From Coniferiporia sulphurascens (Eukaryota; Basidiomycota; Agaricomycetes; Hymenochaetales; Hymenochaetaceae): DNA of 64,000 nt. A model generated the notes under the pieces. That model saw only the letters and a list, made by a program, of their open reading frames with translations. It had not been told where the DNA came from and ran no database searches. The stretch spans positions 124,001-188,000 of the forward strand of contig NBBA01000023.1 in the NCBI GenBank assembly GCA_002794785.1. The letters are read 5' to 3'. Below, one piece after another: positions 54,753 through 64,000 of the stretch (position 1 is the first letter of the stretch; each line of letters starts with the position of its first letter). The position numbers and the translations under genes were made by a program.

Positions 54753-55394
54753 TGTCGATTGGGCACTGTCAACGGTTGTTGACAGGCCTAGAGTCAGAGT
54801 CCAGGAGGTGAGCTGGCGCAAGGCCGTGCTCCCAGAAGAAGTCATCGAGAGGTTGTGCTCTCAATTCCTCCTGCCATGTAGCAAGGAGTTTGGACCACGA
54901 GTGGTGGCGATGGTTGAAGTCGCCCACCACCAGGAGAGTGGAGGCCAAAGCCAGTGGGATTGTAAAGAGGAAAGACTCACTGGGGTAGAGGGGGTGGCAG
55001 TGGTGCAGTCTGGCGCATGCATACTGTAAAAGTTGCACAGGCAGGTTGTCAGGTGTGAGCGGATTTCAATGATGAGGACATCGGTGCCGGAGGACGCAGC
55101 ACCTAAGACTGACCAGGCAGTTGATGGGATGGTCCTGGATACATACATAACAACCCTTGGCCTGGTGGCTGGGGGGAGAATGGCTGTGTATCCTGGGAGG
55201 GATGGGACATTGAGTACCAGCATGCCAGTTGGGTCTGTGAGTGAGGGCTGGAGGCCAATTTGATACCAGGGGGGTTCCTGAATCAAGATAATGGTGGGTG
55301 GGGATGGGTCAGTGGTGAGGATTGGGATAAGGGAATGGACCACAGCTAAGGAGCAGGCGGCATTCCACTGAAGAATAGAGATGTCTCTATTCAT
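54753..55394 (-). pseudogene. APE-type endonuclease of ORF2 (M)
   Basis: ATG at 55392-55394 overlaps the ORF1 stop (ATGA 55391-55394). LQWNAACS, IQEPPWYQIGL, VGDFNHRHHSW, CPIDMIW and SDYTMLRW (SDH in other copies) are present. One frame change lies near 55010, and a TGA near 54769 replaces an Arg codon. The sequence is clearly different from the B and D copies, which supports a separate subfamily C. Confidence 0.86.
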
Positions 55395-57064
55395 TGGTCC
55401 TCCATGTGTTCGTTGTCAGGCCCCTCTATGGCCTCCAGGATCTGGTGGTAGCACCATTTCTTGGGACATTGAGGGAGGGTGGCGGGGTGGTCGCCTTTGC
55501 AGTTCGTGCAGTAGCGAGGGTGAGGGCAGTGGTCGCCCTCAATGGCTTCAGTGGCGCAGGATGCACATGACTTACAATGGTTGTGGGTTAGATGACCCCC
55601 TCTGCAGTCGGCACAGCATGGCTGGGCATGGCAGCCTTTCATCCCATGGCCTAGGCCTTGGCAGCATTCACATTGGGTGGGGCTGGGGCGGTAGGGAGGG
55701 ACGGAGAGGGAGAGGGAGGCGCCGAACAGCCAGATGTGTGGGTGCTTGAGGAGCTGCACATGAATTGATCTGTCAGGGTCGGAGAAGGAGAAAGCCATGG
55801 GGCACTTCTGGAGGGTTGGAAGGTGGTCCTCTGTGGCTGCGAAGTGGGGGTCAACGATGAAGTCGAGGGTGCAGAGCGCCGGGTTGTTCCGGATTTCGGC
55901 CATTAGGGCCTTCGGGAGATGGTGTGGCCGTTCTGACCGAAAAGGTAGTCCACGCAGGCACCATGGAGATGCGGAGGGCGGACCAGGGGCGGACACGGAC
56001 TGGGGTGAGGGTAAACCGGGCGGAGATTTGCTCAGCCATCACGGATAAGCACCTGTCACGCATATGGGCTGCAAATGCTGCTGAGTGACAGTCTATGATT
56101 GTGTCGGTGGTGGGTGAGGCAGAGGAGGGTCGCTTGGCGAAAGAGGTCACAAGGTTTCCCTTTATGTTGAACGAGGATGCAAGCACTGTGACTTGGTCAG
56201 CGGTGGGTAAGGAAGCGAAGAACTCACAGGTGGTGGCAGTGAGGTGCATAGCCGGGAGCTGTAGCTTGGTTTTGGGGACAACGGCTGGGATGAGGACCAG
56301 GGTCAGGTCCTTGGCGTAGACCGGGGGTGGGGGCGGGACCTGTTGTTGCTTTTTCTTCTTCTTGTGGGTCACCATTGTAAAGACTGTGCCCGGAGCTGGT
56401 GCAGCTGGGTTGGGGTTGGAGGCTGTGGGTGGGGCTGGGGCGGCTGCCACCTGGGTGTAGGAGGAGGTCGGTGCCGCGGTGTTGGTGGTCTGGGTGGTGG
56501 TGGCGGTGGGGGCCTGGGCCTTCTGGGTCTGTGGGGCTCGGGGCACAGGCCGGTTGACAAGGGTTGAGACTTGCTGGGAGATGGAGGCGACTTCTGTGGA
56601 GAGCTGTTTGACAATGTTTGTCAGCGCAGCCACATCAGGTGACACGTTAGCAGTTCCGGGGTCCTGATCAGGGCAGAGGGTTGGGGGGCGGTGGTCGGTG
56701 TCCTTTGTTGGGGGTGAGCTGGGGCAAAGGGCGCTGGCAGGGAGGCTTCCACCCCCCCCCTTGCGATGTTGTAGGCTATCTCCAGGTTACGGGAGACAAT
56801 GTGCTGGGGGTCCTTCTCATCCCTAAATACACCGGCAATAGTCTGTTGGACGTTCCAGTAAAGGTTGCCAACAAATTTAGCAGCTGCTCGGTCAATCTCT
56901 TCGGGGTTGTAGCAGTGGGTCTTCCGGTCAAAGTCCTCTAGCACTCGGGAGATGGTGTACATGAAGCCCGATGTGTGTGGCTCGAACTGGTCATGCGGGC
57001 AGGGTCGGGGGGTGTGCGGGGATAGGTTGTCCGACAACCGTTTGTTGGTGAGTGGCGGCAAAGG

Positions 57065-57065
<1 letters not shown>
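55391..57065 (-). pseudogene. ORF1 (Gag-like) of M, 5' end missing
   Basis: Reading leftward: LTNKRLSDNLSPHTP, SGFMYTISRVLEDFDRKTH, AAAKFVGNLYWNVQQTIAG, a Pro/Gln/Ala-rich part, KKKKKQQQVPPPPPVYAKD, FFASLPTADQVTVLASS. Zinc knuckles: CECCQGLGHGMKGC, a second Cys/His cluster, and CTNCKGDHPATLPQC. Shifts lie near 56640 and 55930. The N-terminal start is lost at the N border (57065). Confidence 0.86.
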
Positions 57066-57101
<36 letters not shown>

Positions 57102-57393
57102 CTGCAGTATTACATAATTACAAGCTGCCCCCCCGAAGGGGGGGCCCTAACTACATAACAACGGAGGCACCCGTCATCACACATCACATGAAACTGGGCA
57201 GGGGCTCTGCTCCCTAGCAGGGTGCCGATGTGTGGAGAGTCCCTATTTAGTATGAAAGAGGTAGATGGAGGAATACATATTGCTACAAACAAACCAGGCG
57301 GATAAGGGCAGGTTAAGGTAAGAAGCTTAGAATTGGAAAGGGAGGGTGAGAGCACCAGCCAGGACATATTCAAGGGAATTCGAAAGGCAGTCG

Positions 57394-58683
57394 CTAGTCA
57401 AGAGGAAAGGGAGGAAGCATACCTGAGAGCTCCAAAAGGGCTGGGTCCGAGTCCTGGGTTCGGGGTCCGAGCATACAATGCATGTAGTCCTGTAGGAGGT
57501 CCAAGTCCATATCCTCATCAGTTGGGTGGCCATCAAGGTCCATCACTGCAAAAGCTAGTCAGATGGCTCTGGAAGTCTGGTTGGAAAGGCAGTTTAGGTG
57601 CCCTGTCAGCCATAGCCAATGACACAGAACTGGGAGGCGGTTTTTGTCAGCCCACTCTGAGTGGTGGGCTGGAAGGGGGTCCCTAGGAGGCCATACATGT
57701 CGTATCCAGGGTTGGAAAGTGCTACAGCCACCTAGAACGTGGGCGGTCGACTGTGCAGGCCATGGGGGATGGTTGTGCCACCTGCAGTGTGAGATCAGAC
57801 CATGTCTGTGTCAGTAGGTTGAGTCAAAGCTCAGCCAGTATCCCCCGTAGGGACCAGCGCAACAGAGGATTTGAGCGACTGCTGATAGCTCACTCTGGGG
57901 GTGGTCTGCCGAGTGCATGAGTAGCTTTCTTGGGCAGCGTGTGGGGGGGCCCTGTACTGCCAAGTATTTGTCGGTGGTGGAGGTGAGGGGGCAGGCTAGT
58001 GCAAGGGTCCATCTGTCCATGAGAGTGTGGATGGCTACCTCTTTGAGTGCAGAGGTGGAGGGTTTAAGATCGGATGGGGGGAGCTCCATAGCTAGCTTTG
58101 CTTCCACGTCAGCCCATTCATTTCCAGGGATGTCCGAGTGTCTGGGGCACCATACAAAGTGAATGGTGATCTGTGGGTATGAGTCCAGCAGAGTCTCCAC
58201 ACCCGCTTTCCAGATGTGGAGGAGATGGGCACCTGGGGCAGCAGCCCATGTGCAGAAAAGGTGGAGTGCAGTCAGCGAATCAGATAGGAAGAAGATATCT
58301 GATGCGACACACAGTTGTGCCGGGAGGTGGCGCACTGCCCAGCCTGGGGCCATTGTGAGGGAGAATTCCTCGGCGTCTGTGGCTGTGGCACAGGTGGGGG
58401 ACTCCAGTCACCATGACCGGAGGCGGGTGGTGCCCAGCATGGCGCAGATGGCTGAGCCCGACTTATTGTCTATGCGGGAGCCATCCATGAATATCTGAAC
58501 ATGTGTTGTGGGGGCAAGGGCTCTTGCTGCACTGACGAATTGTTTGCATGTGTCGGAGCTAACCGGGGTGCTGGGGGTGTTGAACAAGACTCAGCCGTTG
58601 GTGAAAGCCAGAGGGTCCGTCCATGGGGGATGCGTGTATGCTGGGACCTGTTGAACCCGAGGGGCTCGGACCTGCAGAGAAAG
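57394..58683 (-). pseudogene. RNase H domain of ORF2 (N)
   Basis: The first Asp is altered (the stretch reads MDGSRIDNKSG). TGA near 58409 stands at the shared stop position (TGACTGG). From 58353 to 57811 the frame is open with the DAEEFSLTM Glu just upstream, FFLSDSLTALHLF, CPRHSDIPGNEWAD, KYLAVQGPPT and GPYGGYWLSFDSTY, then a TGA. The zinc motif and C-terminus continue with further stops to TAG at 57394-57396. It matches Z closely. Confidence 0.87.
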
Positions 58684-60200
58684 TGAGAAAGGTCTGTTAG
58701 CTATGTTTTTAAATAATTTTCAGCCAATAGAGTGGGGGGTGCGCCATAGACACAGGGAATGGGTGGTTTTTATATACTCGAAATAAAAAGAAAGGGGAGG
58801 GACGGAACAGAGAAAATTCATGGAGTGGGGGGAGGCGCCTTTGAAGACGCCCAATATCCACCGACAGGCCGTGTTTTGCACAGTCTGGAGGTGGTTTACC
58901 AAGGTTTTTTGGTGGCAGCCATGATACCATACTGGTGTGCCCCATGACAGGACCGAGCAGACACAGGAGGTGTACAAGCAGCAGAGGAGAAGGGCCGAGA
59001 TGCTGTGTTGGGTGTTGCCCAGGATGTGGAGGGCAGCGAGGGTGGAGAGCCCTTTGGAACGCATTCGCTCAACATGAGGCTTAAAGGAAAGGCCTGGGTC
59101 CCACCATATCCCCAACCACCAAAGTGGGATTGAGGGGCGGATCAGGGTGTTGGGGTCGACCTGGACACTGGCAGTGTCCCAGCCGTCATAGCCGATTTGT
59201 TGCCGAGGGGGGTGGAAGTGGAGGCACTCCGTCTTGGCTGCTTCGATGTTGAGACTGATGGTGCTGAAGAGGGTGTCGAGTTGTTGGTAGGCACAGGCGA
59301 GAGCGCGGCAGTTGGATGCCACTGAGGTACCTATGCAGATTAGTAGATGGTCGTCGACGTATGCTAAGGTGGTGGTGCCGGAGGACCACCCCTGCAAAGA
59401 TCATTGACAGGATAGGGGATACCAGCGATCCTTGGGGGGTGCCGAAATCGGGTTTGGGGGCGGTAGGGAGGGTGGTGCCATTGAAAGCAACGGCGACCTG
59501 CCGATCTGTCATGAAGGACAGACACCAGTCGGCCATGTCTGGTGTGCAACCGAGGTCCAACAGCTGTCGGTGGAGGAGTTGGGGGTGCACCAAGTCGAAA
59601 AAACCCTGAATGTCAACTGCTAGGACTGAGCATACGAGGTCTTCTGAGTGGGCATGCTCTGCAATCTGTAAAAGGTGTTGGGCAGCGTCATAGACTGAGT
59701 GTCCTTGATGCCCCCCATACTGGTTCGGTGGCAGCCAGTCCCTCGTGTTCATGAGGTATTGTAGCTGGTTAGCGATTATCTTTTTGAGGAGTTTCCCTAG
59801 GGTCTCCTTGAGGGTAATGGGCTGGTATGAATGCAGCAAGAATGGGTCCTTCTTGTTGGGCTTCCGGAGCATCACCACTTTTGCCACCCACCAGCACTTG
59901 GGGTGGTGTCCCAAGTGCAAGCAGTCGTTGAAAAGCGAGAGAATCTTGTCAGGGTAAGCGTCCATGACCCATTTCAGGGGGCAGTAGCCTATTCCTGAGA
60001 GGCCTGGAGCCGACAAGTTGGAGGTGTCGGACAGTGCCCCTGTGAGCTCGGTGAGGAGAATCGGCAGGGCAGCTGGTTGTCGTGGTGGCGCAGGGGTGTT
60101 GGCCTCTGCTGGGATTGGGGGGGCATGAAGAAAGTTTCTCGGAAGAGCTCACCTTTTTCGTCATCCATTTGGGTGAAGGACCTGTCTCGTTGTCTCAATG
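58684..60200 (-). pseudogene. Reverse transcriptase domain of ORF2 (N)
   Basis: Open from 60016 to the shift near 59390: GYCPLKWVMDAYPDK, NKKDPFLLHSYQPITLKET, WLPPNQYGGHQGHSVYDA, AVDIQGFFDLVHP, FGTPQGSLVSPILS. A short deletion near 59380 removes the GVVLRRFHQAG-type segment and shifts the frame. The second frame (59397-58720) has the intact YVDDHLLICIG, LWWLGIWWDPGLSF and WILGVFKGASPHSMNFLC. Confidence 0.87.
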
Positions 60201-61351
60201 ATGGGATGGGGGTGGGTCAATTACCGAGGCCTCGCTTGGCCCAGTTCCAGATGTTGGAGGCGTCCGCTTCCGATGCTTGGTCAGCCGTTTGGCTGTCCTA
60301 AAGGTGCGTCGAGCTGCTGATCACTGGAGGGGGGTGGTGGCTGTCTGGATGGCGGAAAGGAGGGTCTTGCAGTGGGGTGACCACCATGGGACTTCCGCTT
60401 TTGATGGTTTCGTGAGGTGGGTGAATGGCTGGAGGGCAGTGACCATAGAGTCGATGACCACCTTGGCTTTGATGTCCAGGGTGTGGGTGTCGAGCCCTGG
60501 GAGTCGGAAGGCTGCTTTGAGGAGAGGGAAGGCGATGTCGGTCCATTCCTCCTTGTCAGCTGGGAGCAGCTGGCATGTCTTTAGGACAGGAGGGGGGGGC
60601 CGAAAGGGCAGTGACCAGTGCAGGATAGCATGGTTGGACAGAGGTGAGGTGTCGGAGGTAGCTGAATCTAAAATAGAGTCGGGGTTGACCATGGGTGGGG
60701 CCCAGATCATGTCAATGGGGCACCGATGACGATTGCCATCGGGCTGTGAGTCAGAGTCAGGGAGATGGGCAGGTGCAAGGCCATGCCCACAAAAGAAGTC
60801 ATCGAGGGGTTGTGCCCCCAAGTCATCTCATCGTGGAATGGGGAATTCGGACCATGTGTGGTGGCAACAGTTGAAGTCGCCCGCCACAAGTAGAGTGGTG
60901 GCTAGCACCGAGGGGAGTGAGAAAAGGAAGGACTTGCCTGGGTATTGGGGGGAGGCATTTTCTCGGTCCGGGGGGTGCATGCCGTAGTAGTTGCACACCC
61001 GGAGGGTGAGTTGGGATCGGATCTCCACTGTCAGTACATCGGTGCCATATGAGGCGGCTCTGAGAATCGACCATGAGGTTGGGGGGAGGGCTCTGGACAC
61101 ATACGTGACTACCCAAGGGCGGACCTCTGGTGGTAGCACCGGTACGTAGCCCGGGATGGTTGGGACGTTGAGGACCAGGGTACCGGTTGGGTTGGAGAGT
61201 GAGGGTTGCAATCCCATTTGATACCAGGGGGGTTCCTGAATAAGAATTAGGTGCGGGGGGATGGGTCAGTTGTAAGGACAGGGATTAGGGAATGTATCGC
61301 TGCTAGTGAGCAGGCGGCATTCCACTGCAGGATAGAGAGTGTCTCTATCAT
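60201..61351 (-). pseudogene. APE-type endonuclease and linker of ORF2 (N)
   Basis: ATG at 61349-61351 overlaps the ORF1 stop. LQWNAACSLAAIHS is followed by a shift near 61255, where a run of C has lost a base. The domain is then open from 61217: YYGMHPPDREN, AGDFNCCHHTW. A TGA near 60828 replaces an Arg codon, and the frame goes on through HGLAPAHLPDSDSQP, IDMIW and SNHAILHW (SDH to SNH). The linker contains VPWWSPHCKTLL. Confidence 0.86.
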
Positions 61352-63387
61352 ATTTCCTCCATTTGGTCATCGATGGGGCTGGCGGCGAGGGCCTCTTCGA
61401 TTTGGCGGTATCGCCTCTTCTTGGGGCAGGCCGGCAGGGTGGCTGGGTGGTCGCCTTTGCAGTTGTTGCAGAGGCGGGGGTGGGGGCATGTGTCGCCTTC
61501 AGGCACTGTGTCGGTTGCGCAGTGTGCGCACAATTTGCGGTGATTGCGGGTCAGGTGGGCACCCACACATTCAGCGCAACAAGGTTGGGCTCGGCAGCCC
61601 TTGGTTCCATGGCCGAGGCCCTGGCACCGCTCACATTGGGTGAGAGTGGGGTGGATGGGAGGGACTGAGAGGCGGAGGGCAGAACCGAACATCCAGACAT
61701 GTGGCCTCTTGAGGAGGCATTTGCGGATGGACCTGTCGGGGTTGACAAAGGAGAAGACCACTGGGCACCTGTCAAGTGTTGGCAGGTGATCCTCAGTGGC
61801 AGCGAAGTGGGGGGTGACTACAAAGTCTAGGTTACGGAGTGCTGGGTTGTGCCAGACTTCGGCCATGAGGGCCTTCTCGTTAATGGTGTGTCCGTTTTGG
61901 CCGAACAAGAAGTCTTTGCATGGCACCATGGAGATGCGCAGTGCAGACTGGGGGCGGACTCTGGAGGGGGTTAGGGAGAAGGCGGTCGGAATGGTGATTC
62001 CCACTGCGATGCACTCTGTGCACATGTGGGAGGCGTAGGCTGCGGAGTGACGATCAATGATCGTTTCTGTGGTCGGGTTAGCCGAGGATGGTCCCGCTGC
62101 AAATGTGGTCACAATGTTCCCCTTTACGTTGTATGAAGAGGACAAGACCGGGACTTGGTCTGCAGTGGGGAGGGAAGCGAAGAACTCACGGGATGTCTTG
62201 GTCAGGGCCATTGCTGACTTCTGGTTTTCGGCCCGTATGCCAACTGTGGGGGTGAGGACCAAGGTTGGGTCCTTGGCATACATTGTGGGTGGTGGGGGCA
62301 CCTTCCTCTGGTGTTTCTTCTTTTTCTGTACTGGGTTGATGACTGCTCCTGTAGCTGGGGCCACTGGAGTTGGGTTGGTGGCTGTTGGGGGGGGGGGGGG
62401 GGGTGGGGGGGCCGCTGCTGCGGCGACCTGCACATAGGAGGTGGGGGCTGCCTGGGGGGCTGCCTGGGGGGCGGGCTGTTGTTGTTGTTGCTGTTGTTGG
62501 GGGGTGGGCCTAGAATTGATGGAAGACATCTGCCGGGAGATAGAAGCCACGTCAGTAGTCAGGCGCTTGACTGCCTCGGTCAGCGCCTTCATTTCTGGGG
62601 TCACAGGGGCGGTGTTAGGGGTCCCGGTTGCGGCCGGGGTCCTCTGGGGGGGGGGGGAGCTGGGGCGAAGGGTGCCGGGAGAGCGATTACCACCCCCTCC
62701 CTCGCAAAGTTGTAGGTCATCACTGCATTGCGATAGATGATGTCTTGGGGGTAGGTCCTGTCTTGTTGTATGTTGGCAATGGTCTGTTGGATGTTCCAGA
62801 GGAGGTCACCCACAAACTGTGCCGCCTTGACGTCTATTGTCTCGGTGGTGGCGTCCCTGGTTTGCTGGTCGAAGTCGTCCAGGGCACAGGTAAGGGAGTA
62901 CATGAACCCTGCTGTGTGCAGTTCATGTTGTTGGGCAGGGGGACCTCTCGGTGTGAGGGGTGACATGGCGGCTGAGGAGCGTTTCTGCCTGAGGCTTGCG
63001 TCTCCCACCTGTCGCAGGGGGGGTATGGGGGTCAACCGCCATTTCTGGGGCCATTTCACCGAATTCGTTGGAGCCTTGTATCGACCCTGCCGGGGTTGCT
63101 GGGGAGCCCGTGCGGGATGCCTGCCTAGACTCCAGACACACTTGGGTGGTGAAGTCATAGGCTGACACCAGTTGGGAGTCGTTGATGCTGGGGGAGGGTG
63201 CTAGAACATCTGGGGAGGAGGTCGGGGCCAGAAGGGGGTTTTGCAAGTAGGGGGCAGGGGTTGTCTCACGCTGAGTGGAGGTGGCTGCTTCGGCGGCTTG
63301 TGCAGCGGCTAGACTCGCTGACGAGGTTGAGGGGACGGTGGGTCGGGTATGACGAGAGGCGTTCCGGTAATCACTGTGGGTTGACAT
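61348..63387 (-). pseudogene. ORF1 (Gag-like) of N
   Basis: Starts with ATG at 63385-63387 (MSTHSDYRNASRHT). SPDVLAPSPSINDSQLVSAYDF, FMYSLTCALDDFDQQT, AAQFVGDLLWNIQQTI, a Gln run (about 62480-62500), KKKKHQRKVPPPP, FFASLPTADQVPVLSS and knuckles CERCQGLGHGTKGC, the second Cys/His cluster and CNNCKGDHPATLPAC. The stop at 61348 gives DDQMEEI. Two shifts lie at C runs near 63020 and 62650; a G run of 13 or more near 62390 encodes a poly-Pro stretch. Confidence 0.89.
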
Positions 63388-63447
63388 GGGGGAGTTTTAG
63401 CTGCCCACGCTAGTCGATGGTGGTGGTTACTGGTCAAGAAGGTGTTG
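63388..63447 (-). promoter_or_regulatory. LINE 5' terminus and leader (N or M/N hybrid)
   Basis: Reading leftward from 63447: CAACACCTTCTTGACCAGTA, then ACCACCACCATC, then GGGCAGCTAAAACTCCCCC up to the ORF1 ATG. The same leader stands before ORF1 of F (33255-33311) and, slightly changed, in R (15037-15095). LINEs carry internal promoters, so this short leader probably contains the start signal. Confidence 0.65.
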
Positions 63448-63896
63448 AGTGCCGAGGGGAGCGGGAAGAGGAATAACTCACCTGGGTACTGTGGGGGGGC
63501 CCCAACACAGTCTGGGGGTGACATGCCATAGTAGTTGCACACCCGGACTGTGAGGGAGGATCAGATTTCCACAGTGAGGATGTCGGTGCCATGAGAGGCA
63601 GTTCCAAGAACTGACCATGAGGTTGGGGGGAGGGAGCATGCCACGTAGGTGACTACCCGAGGGCAGGAGTCAGGGGGTAGGACCAGTGTGTAGCCCAGGA
63701 TGTTGGGGATGTTGAACACTGGTGTACCAGTGGGGTCAGTGAGGGATGGTTGCAAGCCTATTTGGTACCAGGGTGGTTCCTGAATAAGAATTAGGTGCAG
63801 TGGGGAGGGAGTGTCAGTGAGAAGTGGAATCAGGGAATTTATTGCTGTGAGTGAGCGGGCAGCATTCCACTGCATGACAGAGATGTCCCCAATCAT
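63448..63896 (-). pseudogene. Endonuclease N-terminal half (H)
   Basis: ATG at 63894-63896 overlaps the ORF1 stop (ATGA 63893-63896). MQWNAARSLTAINS, IQEPPWYQIGLQP and YVACSLPPTSWSVLG are readable. A TGA near 63561 replaces an Arg codon that X still has (ATCCGA to ATCTGA). YYGMSPPD follows, and insertion M cuts the domain at 63448. Confidence 0.86.
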
Positions 63897-64000
63897 GACT
63901 CCTCCATTAGTTCAAAGGTGGGCTCGTCCCCAAAGGCCTCCAGGATTTGGCGGTATTGCTTCTTCTTGGGGCAGGATGGGAGGGTGATGGGGTGGTCGCC
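63893..64000 (-). pseudogene. ORF1 C-terminal end (H)
   Basis: The last codons of the Gag-like ORF1 of H: the end of the third knuckle (GDHPITLPSC), KKKQYRQILEAFGDEP and ELMEES before TGA. The remainder lies beyond the window. Confidence 0.82.

Larger units (their letters stand above)
48283..63447 (-). mobile_element. LINE M (subfamily C) with Z and N inside
   Basis: The TSD AGTGCCGAGGGGAGC (48268-48282 and 63448-63462) marks one insertion in H. M itself covers 48283-49570 and 52323-57065: T-run with a long (TTA)n tract, 3' UTR, RNase H, RT, endonuclease and ORF1. Z splits RNase H with a 14-bp TSD. At 57065 M meets the T-run of N, and the rest of its 5' end is not found; the 5' terminus next to the right TSD belongs to N or to an M/N hybrid. 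Confidence 0.83.
57066..63447 (-). mobile_element. LINE N (subfamily B), full length
   Basis: 6.4-kb uninterrupted copy: T-run with (TTA)n, hairpin, 3' UTR, RNase H, RT, endonuclease, ORF1, a leader of about 60 bp and the 5' motif near 63446. Its 3' 1.49 kb is almost identical to Z, so it is among the youngest copies. Its 5' end abuts the right TSD of M and not its own duplicate, so the 5' part may be a recombinant. Several shifts at C or G runs inactivate it. Confidence 0.87.
22409..64000 (-). mobile_element. Old LINE H (subfamily D), cut into eight pieces
   Basis: One minus-strand LINE can be pieced together across the right two thirds of the window: 22409-23116, 28241-28434, 28783-29092, 42575-43338, 45552-46129, 46387-46492, 47840-48282 and 63448-64000. 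Reading leftward the order is ORF1 end, endonuclease, linker, RT, RNase H, 3' UTR and T-run, exactly as in an intact element. Most breaks carry TSDs: Y 15 bp, L 14 bp, G 9 bp, 257-bp LTR GTCAT, ORF-LTR CAGGG, M 15 bp. Only the X break lacks one and has lost about 1 kb of RNase H. The 5' end is beyond 64000. Confidence 0.85.

Noticed and set aside
1..64000. CRISPR arrays, operons or ribosome binding sites
   Set aside because: Repeats are dispersed transposons with TSDs; nothing has regular spacers or bacterial gene arrangement.

Overview
The window looks like a repeat island in the nuclear genome of a filamentous fungus, probably a basidiomycete. No host gene, tRNA or rRNA is recognisable in 64 kb. 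Almost every base belongs to non-LTR retrotransposons (LINEs) of the fungal Tad1/I type. Their ORF1 is Gag-like with three zinc knuckles. Their ORF2 carries an APE-type endonuclease, a reverse transcriptase (RT), an RNase H and a C-terminal zinc motif. The organism call is an inference from LINE type, GC-rich coding style and LTR/Tc1 content; no lineage marker is present. At least four LINE subfamilies occur: A (3' end AGTAGGAATAATAAATTT), B, C and D (3' end GTAATACTGCAGGAATAATAA). Nearly all copies are broken. The labels A1, B1, A2 and so on are local names used throughout.

Layout. 1-14254: A1 (+) and chimera A2 (+) sit in B1 (-), whose ORF1 holds an LTR nested inside another LTR. B1 sits in P1 (+), which also holds W (-). 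14255-22408: LINE fragments Q, R, T, P3 (holding A3), U, V and K, several with junctions that lack target duplications. 22409-64000: one old minus-strand LINE, H, is cut into eight pieces by later insertions: X (with a 67-bp LINE scrap and a 716-bp MITE), Y, L, G, a 257-bp LTR, an LTR carrying an ORF, and M. L holds D, a 3.86-kb element with 321-bp inverted repeats that contains a second ORF-bearing LTR, itself split by a Tc1 element. L also holds F, the most complete LINE, which is interrupted by J. M holds chimera Z and abuts N. Target-site duplications (TSDs) read directly from the sequence give the order of insertion; the deepest chain is K > H > L > D > LTR > Tc1.

How the parts work together. 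A working LINE copy would make ORF1 and ORF2 from one RNA; in six copies the ORF1 stop and ORF2 start overlap as ATGA. The 3' stem-loop and A-rich tail are the likely RT recognition site. Most premature stops are CGA to TGA changes, as expected from CpG decay.

Most notable points: a 1.25-kb noncoding module fused to different LINE 3' ends with constant module ends (A2, Z, and partly L), suggesting RT template switching onto an unknown RNA; a 5'-terminal motif shared by LINEs, this module and the ORF-bearing LTR; and an ORF of unknown family lying upstream of the TATA box inside an LTR, conserved in two diverged copies.
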